From a virus, in IMG/VR virus record IMGVR_UViG_3300049919_000170, positions 1-40,027 of that record: DNA of 40,027 bases. One strand, written 5' to 3'. A model generated the notes under the pieces. It was not told where the DNA came from and ran no database searches. It worked only from the letters and a program-made list of their open reading frames with translations. Below are positions 1-5,167 of the stretch, piece after piece. The first letter of the stretch is position 1, and every line of letters begins with the position of its first letter. The translations under genes were made by a program, and so were the position numbers.

Positions 1-92
1 GTTATGCACAGGGAGGACCCGCGCATCTGGTTGCCGCTCTGTTGCTCTACGCAACGCATTTCGGGGTCCATCCTGTTGGGGTGCGGGGTCAT
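1..92 (-). CDS. Small 36-aa CDS crossing the window ends (5' part here)
   Basis: A minus-strand ATG at 90-92 follows a good Shine-Dalgarno (GAGAGGGA, about 4 nt upstream). The frame stays open to position 1. If the ends are joined it continues in frame from 40027 to a TGA at 40009-40011, giving 36 residues (begins MTPHPNRMDPEM). That TGA overlaps the ATG of the next leftward gene (TGATG), the coupling typical of this genome. It lies 10 nt downstream of the stop of the 75-aa gene. No function is recognised. The gene is real only if the molecule is circular, and its neat fit is itself evidence that it is. Confidence 0.5.
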   Translation of the reverse strand, partial: MTPHPNRMDPEMRCVEQQSGNQMRGSSLCI

Positions 93-102
93 GGGTTCCC
101 TC

Positions 103-330
103 TCATGCCGCGCTGCTTCCCTGTCCTCGCGTGACGCGCAGGACTACAGTGCTGACATGGATCTGATGCACCGCCCATTCATCGAGGATGCTGCGAACAA
201 TCTCGGACTTGTCGAGGTTCTTCGCCAACGCGTGAGCGTCCAGCACCTGGTTGGCACGCTCGGTGATCTTGGCGCGAAGATCGATCAGTTCAGCCATGAT
301 CGCGGCCGATCCTTGCTCCTTGAACTCCAT
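103..330 (-). CDS. Small putative DNA-binding protein (ribbon-helix-helix-like)
   Basis: Encodes 75 aa. The ATG at 330 is preceded by GGGAGGC about 5 nt upstream, a strong ribosome binding site that decides the start. The middle of the protein (roughly residues 18-55, with DLRAKITERAN and LDKSEIVRSILDEW) looks like a short strand followed by two helices, as in small Arc/CopG-type regulators. This is a visual resemblance, not a firm family assignment. It is the first leftward gene of the large minus-strand transcription unit if the genome is circular, and is divergent from the gene at 512. A role in controlling the divergent early/late promoters is possible but inferred only from position. Confidence 0.6.
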   Translation of the reverse strand: MEFKEQGSAAIMAELIDLRAKITERANQVLDAHALAKNLDKSEIVRSILDEWAVHQIHVSTVVLRVTRGQGSSAA

Positions 331-511
331 GCTGCCTCCCGTTCTTTTTTTGTTTGGAATAAAAGCCCCGCGCTACCGGTAACGGCACGCGGGCAAGGCC
401 GGCTTGCACCGGCAGGTGGATGTTCGAGATCATGCGTGCGTGAAAAGGGTGGCCAGCCCATGACGAATAGAATCGAGCTTCCCGGACCGAAACCAAACGA
501 AAGGACTGGCC

Positions 512-778
512 ATGAACGAAGAGGAAGCCAAAGCGCTCGCACTACGACTCGCGGCATTGGAGACAATGATCGCTCTGCTTTTTGCAAAGGAATCCGCGCG
601 CAGCGGCCAGGATCTGGCGATCATGCACACAGCCCTGGTGAAGAACTTGGAGGCGGGCGCGGCAAACGTATCCGGCTCGGAAGATTGGAGCGAGCGCGCC
701 GCCCAGCTCGTGGATGGCGTGTTCGGTCTGGCAGCCCTTTACTTACAAAACCCACCAGAGGGGACGGCCGAGACTTAA
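512..778 (+). CDS. Hypothetical phage protein, 88 aa
   Basis: Encodes an acidic, largely helical 88-residue protein beginning MNEEEAKALALRLAALE. The start is fixed by CGAAAGGA at 498-505, a Shine-Dalgarno block shared with several other genes of this genome. No domain is recognised; the N-terminal half could form a short coiled coil (heptad-like leucines and alanines). It is the first rightward gene after the divergent region 331-511. A leftward frame at 621-833 overlaps it in antisense; this gene has the better coding appearance. Confidence 0.7.
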   Translation: MNEEEAKALALRLAALETMIALLFAKESARSGQDLAIMHTALVKNLEAGAANVSGSEDWSERAAQLVDGVFGLAALYLQNPPEGTAET

Positions 779-833
779 TGCCCAACGCGATACCGGAACG
801 CACCATGTCGATCAGCTCGTCTAGCTCGCTCAT
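621..833 (-). CDS. Possible antisense small ORF with strong ribosome binding site
   Basis: A 70-aa frame starts at 833 (MSELDELIDMVRSGIALG) after AGGAGG placed 9 nt upstream, one of the best Shine-Dalgarno sites in the window. Its first 18 residues lie in otherwise unused DNA and look natural. The remainder is antisense to the gene at 512-778 and is rich in Arg, Pro and Ser, as expected of a non-coding shadow frame. It may be a genuine short gene or a truncated gene start left by a rearrangement. Low confidence. Confidence 0.25.
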   Translation of the reverse strand: MSELDELIDMVRSGIALGIKSRPSPLVGFVSKGLPDRTRHPRAGRRARSNLPSRIRLPRPPPSSSPGLCA

Positions 834-925
834 CTCACGCCACCTCCTGGTGGGTTTGTGGGCGGGTCATTCCAATGTGATAGGGTTTCGCTTCCATACT
901 CAACCCATCACGAAAGGAATGGCCC

Positions 926-1138
926 ATGAAGGTACACACGCTAGATCTCGCCGCCGGGGCTCAGGCGACCATCAACAACATCCACCCGCACAACAGTTTG
1001 TACCGCGTGACATTCGCCGACGCGGCAGGAGTGATCTTTACGGTGACAGCAGGGAGCGGCTTCGAGATCATCGGCAACGGCCTGCCCGTCGTCATAGACA
1101 TCGACGACGACATTCCCGCAGGGATAACGGCGCTCTAA
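926..1138 (+). CDS. Hypothetical protein, 70 aa, beta-rich
   Basis: Encodes 70 aa (MKVHTLDLAAGAQATINNI to the end IDIDDDIPAGITAL). The ribosome binding site CGAAAGGA lies 9 nt upstream of the ATG. The sequence is hydrophobic and beta-rich, with no signal peptide or membrane segment, and resembles small structural accessory proteins of phages. No family is recognised. It is convergent with the regulator gene at 1147-1335, with only 8 nt between the stops. Confidence 0.65.
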   Translation: MKVHTLDLAAGAQATINNIHPHNSLYRVTFADAAGVIFTVTAGSGFEIIGNGLPVVIDIDDDIPAGITAL

Positions 1139-1146
1139 TACCCGCA

Positions 1147-1335
1147 TCACGCCGCCTCCCGCTTGTCCTTAACCGCCTTAAGGCGCAAATACAAGCTGGC
1201 TGCGCAGTCCTTAGTTGCTCCCGTTCGTATCCGCCAAATCGTCGGCTGCGTAGATTGAACGAGGTCTGCCAGCGCCCGATCCGTCAGTAATTGGCTTTTT
1301 TGAATTGCATCAATAAGGTTTTTTGCCGTGTCCAT
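1147..1335 (-). CDS. Small helix-turn-helix regulator (Cro-like)
   Basis: Encodes 62 aa from the ATG at 1335. An upstream in-frame TTG at 1344 is less likely because it falls inside the predicted -10 element. The stretch LTDRALADLVQSTQPTIWRIRTG fits a Cro/XRE helix-turn-helix. It is divergent from the 161-aa regulator at 1425, and the 89 nt between them hold three 16-bp operator-like sites and opposed promoters. The predicted transcript start is within 1-3 nt of the ATG, so translation is probably leaderless. Which of the two regulators is the lysogeny repressor and which is Cro cannot be told from sequence alone. Confidence 0.75.
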   Translation of the reverse strand: MDTAKNLIDAIQKSQLLTDRALADLVQSTQPTIWRIRTGATKDCAASLYLRLKAVKDKREAA

Positions 1336-1342
1336 GAATCGC

Positions 1343-1370
1343 AATATACACGAACGGATAGCCGATGCAA
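1343..1370 (-). promoter_or_regulatory. Predicted leftward promoter of the Cro-like gene
   Basis: On the minus strand TTGCAT (1365-1370) and TATATT (1343-1348) are separated by 16 nt. Operator sites 1345-1360 and 1369-1384 overlap the -10 and -35 elements. The layout copies that of the promoter at 2211-2238 (same spacer length and same TATATT inside an operator). Confidence 0.6.
1345..1360. promoter_or_regulatory. Operator-like 16-bp site 1
   Basis: TATACACGAACGGATA. Member of a five-copy set with consensus (T/A)ATAC(G/A)C(G/T)AA(C/T)G(G/C)ATA, in which ATAC, AA, G and AT (9 of 16 positions) are invariant. The consensus is an imperfect dyad. It covers the -10 of the leftward promoter. Confidence 0.65.
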
Positions 1371-1384
1371 TACACGAATGGATG
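1369..1384. promoter_or_regulatory. Operator-like 16-bp site 2
   Basis: AATACACGAATGGATG. Same family; its centre is 24 bp from site 1. It overlaps the -35 of the leftward promoter. Confidence 0.65.
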
Positions 1385-1389
1385 TTTTT

Positions 1390-1418
1390 TTGATTTCGTC
1401 TATACGCTAACGCATACT
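1390..1418 (+). promoter_or_regulatory. Predicted rightward promoter of the CI-like regulator
   Basis: TTGATT (1390-1395), 17 nt, then CATACT (1413-1418). The expected start of transcription coincides with the ATG at 1425, implying a leaderless mRNA. Operator site 3 (1401-1416) covers the spacer and -10, so autoregulation is likely. Confidence 0.45.
1401..1416. promoter_or_regulatory. Operator-like 16-bp site 3
   Basis: TATACGCTAACGCATA, the most symmetric member of the set: six of eight half-site positions agree between the arms. It lies over the promoter of the 161-aa regulator. Confidence 0.65.
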
Positions 1419-1424
1419 AACCAT

Positions 1425-1910
1425 ATGGACATCGCTACCATTATCGATACTGCCATGCGGGCAAAGGGCATTAACCAGCCTGAACTTAGCGCGCTGTCGG
1501 GCGTTCCCCAGGCGACAATCTCCAGAACCCTTAAAGGGCAGACGACGCCGGCAACCGCGACATTAATGAAACTTTGCGCCGCGCTGGGAATACCGTTGAG
1601 CGGTATTGGAGTGGCCGATACCCCTGATTACGCTGAGCCCCCCGTAACTGGCGAACCACAACCGCAAAGTTACCAGCACTCACGCCGCGCGATCGGGATT
1701 GCTCCTCCGAGTGTGACCCTTGACCTAGATGCGGACTGTCTCGTGGTTTGGAGCCAACTTAACGAACTTCCGCCGCGGGACCGGGAAGAATGGCGCGCCA
1801 AACTTGACATCGCCGCAGCCACCGCGCGACTTGCAAAATTACCGCCGAGAGATCAAGTAAAGCCTGACGAAAACCCGCTCGATGTCCCAAAAGATGCGCG
1901 GGCAGCTTAG
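1425..1910 (+). CDS. XRE-family regulator, probable phage repressor (CI-like)
   Basis: Encodes 161 aa starting MDIATIIDTAMRAKGINQ. Residues about 13-55 form an XRE helix-turn-helix (INQPELSALSGVPQATISRTLKG, followed by a leucine-rich helix). The C-terminal half (LDADCLVVWSQLNELPPRDREEW) has no visible LexA/CI autoprotease Ser-Lys dyad, so RecA-stimulated self-cleavage is not supported. The longer frame open from 1365 is rejected because it would run through the promoter and operators. The gene points toward the early operon and ends about 300 nt before the operator-controlled promoter at 2211, which fits a repressor of early transcription. There is no Shine-Dalgarno; leaderless translation is probable. 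Confidence 0.8.
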   Translation: MDIATIIDTAMRAKGINQPELSALSGVPQATISRTLKGQTTPATATLMKLCAALGIPLSGIGVADTPDYAEPPVTGEPQPQSYQHSRRAIGIAPPSVTLDLDADCLVVWSQLNELPPRDREEWRAKLDIAAATARLAKLPPRDQVKPDENPLDVPKDARAA

Positions 1911-1968
1911 ACCAAAGCGCTGTCTGCGGAGTTAGCCCAACACCGGTCGCTGAAAATACAGCGAGACC

Positions 1969-2003
1969 AAAAAACAATACCCGACTAAAGTCAATTGTTT
2001 TTT
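1969..2003. terminator. Hairpin with A and T tracts, possible bidirectional terminator
   Basis: AAAAAACAAT (1969-1978) and ATTGTTTTTT (1994-2003) are perfect inverted repeats around a 15-nt loop, which itself contains GACT-AA-AGTC. It lies 60 nt after the stop of the CI-like gene. The stem is AT-rich, so strength is uncertain. Confidence 0.45.
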
Positions 2004-2196
2004 CTTCAATTAATAAGATAGCTCGGCGCTCGGTAACGCTTCAATTGGCACCAAAGCCAGCCGGCGATCCGCCCGCTAAAAGCTACAGTCGGATCGATGA
2101 TTTATTTGCCATCAGGCTGATGAATCCCATTCGACTGGTCTCCTCCGACACAAATCGATAAAAGCACAATGGCGGCCATGCGTCTGATGTAAAAAA

Positions 2197-2212
2197 TATC
2201 CATTCTCGTATT
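2197..2212. promoter_or_regulatory. Operator-like 16-bp site 4 (inverted orientation)
   Basis: The minus strand reads AATACGAGAATGGATA, matching the five-copy consensus. It abuts the -35 of the early promoter. Confidence 0.6.
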
Positions 2213-2238
2213 GACTTGGATATTCATTAGCGTATATT
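2211..2238 (+). promoter_or_regulatory. Predicted early (pR-like) promoter
   Basis: TTGACT (2211-2216), 16 nt, TATATT (2233-2238). Two operator-like sites 24 bp apart overlap it. It points at the rightward early genes; the first ATG after it is at 2264. Confidence 0.65.
2221..2236. promoter_or_regulatory. Operator-like 16-bp site 5 (inverted orientation)
   Basis: The minus strand reads TATACGCTAATGAATA. Its centre is 24 bp from site 4, the same spacing as sites 1 and 2. It covers the spacer and -10 of the early promoter. Confidence 0.6.
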
Positions 2239-2287
2239 CATCACATCGATGTCGAGGTGATGAATGGATAACGAGGAAATCAGGGCT

Positions 2288-2668
2288 TTAGCGAGCAGGA
2301 TTCCAGGTCTCATAGGCGCATTCCCCCGGCCGGGGCTTTCCTTCCCGCCAGTCCATCAGTTTGCCCCTGCACTCGATCGCCGAGGCGAAATAGGTATCGA
2401 TGTTGATCGGCTTGTTGATCGGCGGGCATTTGTGCTGCCCCATCAACTGCACCTGTATGCCGATTTCGGTCATCGCCAGCGCGAGGCGAAGCTGACGATT
2501 AGTTTCGCGCGGCGCGCTGTTATCCATCAGTCCATCGGAGTAATCGTAGGCGGCCATCTTCATTCGGCCGTCAATTGCGTCCGCAAATCCCTTGCATGTA
2601 CTCGGCTCCGGTTTTTCTGTGCAGCCCGCCATCAGCACGGCCGCCAGTACCAATCCCATCCGAATCAT
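2288..2668 (-). CDS. Putative lipoprotein, 126 aa (accessory 'moron' candidate)
   Basis: Starts at the ATG at 2668 (MIRMGLVLAAVLMAGC) with a GAAGGGG ribosome binding site upstream. A hydrophobic signal segment ends in a lipobox (LMAGC, lipidated Cys16), so the mature protein should be membrane-anchored outside the cytoplasm. The rest contains five further cysteines and no recognised domain. It is leftward inside an otherwise rightward early operon and has its own predicted promoter at 2698-2727, both hallmarks of a lysogenic-conversion gene. A superinfection-exclusion or surface-modification role is possible but is inference only. Confidence 0.75.
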   Translation of the reverse strand: MIRMGLVLAAVLMAGCTEKPEPSTCKGFADAIDGRMKMAAYDYSDGLMDNSAPRETNRQLRLALAMTEIGIQVQLMGQHKCPPINKPINIDTYFASAIECRGKLMDWREGKPRPGECAYETWNPAR

Positions 2669-2697
2669 GTTTGCGCCCCTTCGCTGTAGTCCCAAAC

Positions 2698-2727
2698 ATC
2701 ATAGCCCAAGGACTGAATCATGTGGAA
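2698..2727 (-). promoter_or_regulatory. Possible promoter of the lipoprotein gene
   Basis: On the minus strand TTCCAC (2722-2727), 18 nt, TATGAT (2698-2703). Transcription would begin about 23 nt before the lipoprotein ATG. The -10 is good and the -35 is weak. Confidence 0.35.
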
Positions 2728-2830
2728 CGACACAAATAAAAATACTTACCAAAAAAACGGGGGCACCATGAACGACGACCAGACCAATAAAGCGCTTAGC
2801 GCAGCCTGCATTGAGCCATGGGCCAGCAGC

Positions 2831-3052
2831 CTATTGTTTTCTGATACCGGCAGCGTGAAGCCCGGTAGCCCCGGCGGCAAGGTCTGTCAACATCTGACGT
2901 GCCATCGGATCAAGGCCGTCATGTCCGGCAGCACCCTCCAAGACAGCGCCAATCTTTCCGAGATCAGCCTGATTCCCGGCGGCCAGGGCGAGCATCAAGT
3001 GACGCAAGACCTGCTGAGTGATGTTCAAGATGTCTAAGTCTGATTGTTTCAT
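2831..3052 (-). CDS. Hypothetical protein, 73 aa, leftward accessory gene
   Basis: Starts at 3052 (MKQSDLDILNITQQVLRHLM) after AAAGGAG placed 5 nt upstream, an excellent ribosome binding site. It is a helical protein with leucine-rich N-terminal heptads and a glycine/alanine-rich end; no family is recognised. It is leftward within the rightward early operon, next to the lipoprotein gene, so the two may form one accessory cassette. A rightward frame from 2768 runs antisense through it and looks real only for its first 20 or so codons. Confidence 0.65.
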   Translation of the reverse strand: MKQSDLDILNITQQVLRHLMLALAAGNQADLGKIGAVLEGAAGHDGLDPMARQMLTDLAAGATGLHAAGIRKQ

Positions 3053-3122
3053 GGCGACTCCTTTGCAAAATGACAATGGTTTGCTTTCGACAAGCCAGGC
3101 CAGTGTAGCACCGGGGCAGGTC

Positions 3123-3314
3123 ATGACCCGCCACAGCCCTGTCCACATCAATACCGACGAGTTGCGCCAGGCATGGCGCCGCGCCGGCTTGTGGCGCATC
3201 GGCATGAGCTTCGAACAAGCCCAATCCGCGCCGCTGGTGCGCTGGGCGCTGCGGCGCTCTGCGCTGGCGCATCGCCACACCCACCACCACCCGGCGCAGC
3301 CGCGCCTCATCTAA
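3123..3314 (+). CDS. Hypothetical protein, 63 aa, His-rich C-terminus
   Basis: Starts at the ATG at 3123 (MTRHSPVHINTDELRQAW). Earlier in-frame starts back to 3018 lie in DNA antisense to the 73-aa gene and are less likely. It is basic and arginine-rich, ending in a histidine cluster (HRHTHHHP). No domain is recognised. It begins the uninterrupted rightward run of early genes. Confidence 0.55.
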   Translation: MTRHSPVHINTDELRQAWRRAGLWRIGMSFEQAQSAPLVRWALRRSALAHRHTHHHPAQPRLI

Positions 3315-3323
3315 GGGGGCATC

Positions 3324-3599
3324 ATGCTCAATAAATACGCGATTCGCTTCATCCTGTTTGGCAAGAGCCGCACCTACATCGTGCAGGATCTGCACAGCGT
3401 CGACGCCATCATCCAGGCGCTTGAACTGCTTGAGGCCGATATACCGGAAATGGCCGACGCCGTTGGCTTGTGCCTGATCGCCAAAGCCTACCCGGAGGGC
3501 GCGCACCTGGCGCTCGAAGGCGACGGCCCGATCATCGACACCACGCACCGGCCGCTGGCGCTGGTTCCCCACCGCGAAGCCGATCTGGTGGCCGCATGA
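3324..3599 (+). CDS. Hypothetical phage early protein, 91 aa
   Basis: Starts at 3324 (MLNKYAIRFILFGKSRTYIV) with AAGGGGG upstream. It is a compact alpha/beta-looking soluble protein with no membrane segment or recognised motif. The next gene overlaps it by 4 nt (ATGA), so translation is coupled. Confidence 0.7.
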   Translation: MLNKYAIRFILFGKSRTYIVQDLHSVDAIIQALELLEADIPEMADAVGLCLIAKAYPEGAHLALEGDGPIIDTTHRPLALVPHREADLVAA

Positions 3600-3874
3600 A
3601 AGCCCTGCACACCCTGCACACCCTGGCGCTCACGGCGGCGGCATTGATCCTGATCTTCGGCGCCTACGGCCTGGTCGACAAGATCGACCGCGACGCCGAT
3701 GCCCGCGCCGACTACAAGCGCTGGACGCAGGAAGCCTGTCTGCCGATCCTGCCCGGCGAATCGGCCCTCATCGTCTCTGATGGCCGCCAGATGCGCTGCC
3801 GCATCTACCGCAACGCCACGCCCGGCATGGCCCCGGTGATCGTCTCGGCGGCGGTGATGGAGGTGCCGCGGTGA
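3596..3874 (+). CDS. Small membrane-anchored protein, 92 aa
   Basis: Starts at 3596 (MKALHTLHTLALTAAALILI), overlapping the previous stop. One N-terminal membrane helix (about residues 8-25) is followed by a polar domain with two cysteines (EACLP and MRCRI) that would lie in the periplasm if the helix is an uncleaved anchor. Function is unrecognised. It is coupled by ATGA and GTGA overlaps to both neighbours. Confidence 0.65.
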   Translation: MKALHTLHTLALTAAALILIFGAYGLVDKIDRDADARADYKRWTQEACLPILPGESALIVSDGRQMRCRIYRNATPGMAPVIVSAAVMEVPR

Positions 3875-4536
3875 GCCGCCCCGCCGCCTCCGAGCAAAAG
3901 TGCCTCGACGCGATCCGCGCTGCCGGCACCATACGCACGGCCGAACTGGCGATCGCCACCGGCATCGGCGTGAATAACCTGACCACGGCACTGGCAAAGG
4001 CCATCAGTCGCGGCGACGTGTATGTCTGCAAGGTCAGCGGTCCCAACGGCGGGCGATCGACCAACGAATACCGCATCGGTGGCGGCATGGCCCCACCCGC
4101 CTTTACGCCACTGAATACCCGGCGCACCGGCGTCGCGCTGACCACGAATCGCAGCCCAGCCACTCCACCGCCGTCCCTCTCGACGCCGAAGTCGGTCGCC
4201 AGCGAGATCGTCACCCCTGTCCTGATCAACAAACCCCAGCCGGCGGTGGGCAACACCGGCAGCACGCGCTCGGATTCCTCCACGATCCCTGCCGAGGCGC
4301 GTGCCGTTACTGCCCAGGCAACGCCGAGGCCCGCGCCGCAGAAGCTGAAATCAGCGCTTCCGCCGGCAAAGGCTTCGGCGGGTGACGTCATCGAGCTTCC
4401 AAAACTTTCCATCGACCAGGACGGCCGCCTGCAACTCGGCGACACCGACGATCCGGCCCGCTACGTATTCACCCCCGAGCAAACCCTGGCCATCGGCGAT
4501 TTTTTGCACGCCACGCAGGGAGTGTGGCGGGCATGA
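3871..4536 (+). CDS. Winged-helix-like phage protein, 221 aa
   Basis: Uses a GTG start at 3871 that overlaps the preceding stop. Residues 8-70 (CLDAIRAAGTIRTAELAIAT, then NNLTTALAKAISRGDVYVCK and a basic wing ending NEYRIGGG) look like a winged helix that would bind DNA. A long Pro/Ser/Thr/Ala-rich linker (about 75-165) follows, then a short conserved-looking C-terminal segment (IDQDGRLQLGD). The architecture resembles phage proteins suggested to act in replication or regulation, but no precise family can be named. Confidence 0.65.
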   Translation: MSRPAASEQKCLDAIRAAGTIRTAELAIATGIGVNNLTTALAKAISRGDVYVCKVSGPNGGRSTNEYRIGGGMAPPAFTPLNTRRTGVALTTNRSPATPPPSLSTPKSVASEIVTPVLINKPQPAVGNTGSTRSDSSTIPAEARAVTAQATPRPAPQKLKSALPPAKASAGDVIELPKLSIDQDGRLQLGDTDDPARYVFTPEQTLAIGDFLHATQGVWRA

Positions 4537-4619
4537 GGGGCAACGCAAAATTCAACGGCGGCGCTGCTTTTGCGCCGTCCGCTGCAATGCCGGGTTGTGC
4601 GGCAAAAACTACGGAGTGA
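4533..4619 (+). CDS. Possible 28-aa coupled peptide
   Basis: The frame from 4533 (MRGNAKFNGGAAFAPSAAMP) overlaps the previous stop by ATGA, and its own TGA at 4617-4619 overlaps the methyltransferase ATG (TGATG). Coupling at both ends suggests that ribosomes pass through it. It may be a real micro-gene or only a coupling device. Confidence 0.35.
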   Translation: MRGNAKFNGGAAFAPSAAMPGCAAKTTE

Positions 4620-5137
4620 TGATGGTAACGACACGGGGGCATAAAAACTACTCAGACGAGCACTACACCGCTGACCATGTAGCAGAGGCGGTTGTGAAGC
4701 ACTTTTCGCCGAGAGGAAAATGCCTCGAACCGTTCAAGGGCGAAGGCGCATTCTTCAGGCACATGCCGCCCGGTACCGACTGGTGCGAAATACGTGAAGG
4801 CCGTGACTTTTTTGATTGGGCGGTACCGGCTGACTGGATAGTGACAAACCCGCCATTCTCGAACATGACTAAGATTTTTGAGCACGCATTCACGCTGGCC
4901 GACAACTGCGTATTTGTAATTCCAATCTCGAAATTCTGGAGTTCGGCACCAAGAATAGAAGCCGCAACACGGTACGGCGGATTGGTTGAGATTGCCCATC
5001 TTGGGCGCGGACGTTCGATAGGGTTTGACATAGGGTTCCCGTTCGCCGCGATGCACTTTAAGCGCCGGTACCGGGGGCAGATTCGGCAGACGATTTTGAC
5101 GCACAACTGTAATTCTCCGACAGGTTCTGTCGGTTAA
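4619..5137 (+). CDS. Phage DNA methyltransferase-like protein (N6-adenine type)
   Basis: Encodes 172 aa from ATGATG at 4619/4622, preceded by CGGAG. It carries LEPFKGEGAFF (motif I-like, for S-adenosylmethionine) and VTNPPF (catalytic motif IV, NPPF, as in N6-adenine methyltransferases). It is short and lacks an obvious target-recognition domain, like many phage orphan methyltransferases. No partner nuclease is adjacent, so a protective or regulatory role is more likely than restriction-modification. Its DNA looks less GC-rich, with different codon use from the genes on either side, suggesting a separate acquisition. Confidence 0.75.
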   Translation: MMVTTRGHKNYSDEHYTADHVAEAVVKHFSPRGKCLEPFKGEGAFFRHMPPGTDWCEIREGRDFFDWAVPADWIVTNPPFSNMTKIFEHAFTLADNCVFVIPISKFWSSAPRIEAATRYGGLVEIAHLGRGRSIGFDIGFPFAAMHFKRRYRGQIRQTILTHNCNSPTGSVG

Positions 5138-5167
5138 CTCCACCAGACCACCCCAGGAGGCCCGCCA

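Larger units (their letters stand above)
1911..2263. other. Intergenic control region between regulator and early operon
   Basis: No credible gene is seen. This AT-richer stretch holds a hairpin with A/T tracts (1969-2003), two operator-like sites (2197-2212, 2221-2236) and the strongest sigma70-type promoter in the window (2211-2238). The part between 2004 and 2196 shows nothing that can be named. Confidence 0.6.

Noticed and set aside
4-1290. Long rightward frame of 428 codons at the left edge
   Set aside because: It crosses three well-supported genes with proper ribosome binding sites on both strands, has basic low-complexity composition and no good start; it is a high-GC shadow frame.
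2264-2689. Rightward frame of 141 codons after the early promoter
   Set aside because: Only the first 13 or so codons look natural; the remainder is antisense to a lipoprotein gene with a clear lipobox. Kept as a finding (possible stub), not as a gene.
2720-3037. Rightward frame of 105 codons
   Set aside because: It runs antisense to the 73-aa gene, which has an excellent ribosome binding site; at best a gene-start stub at 2768.
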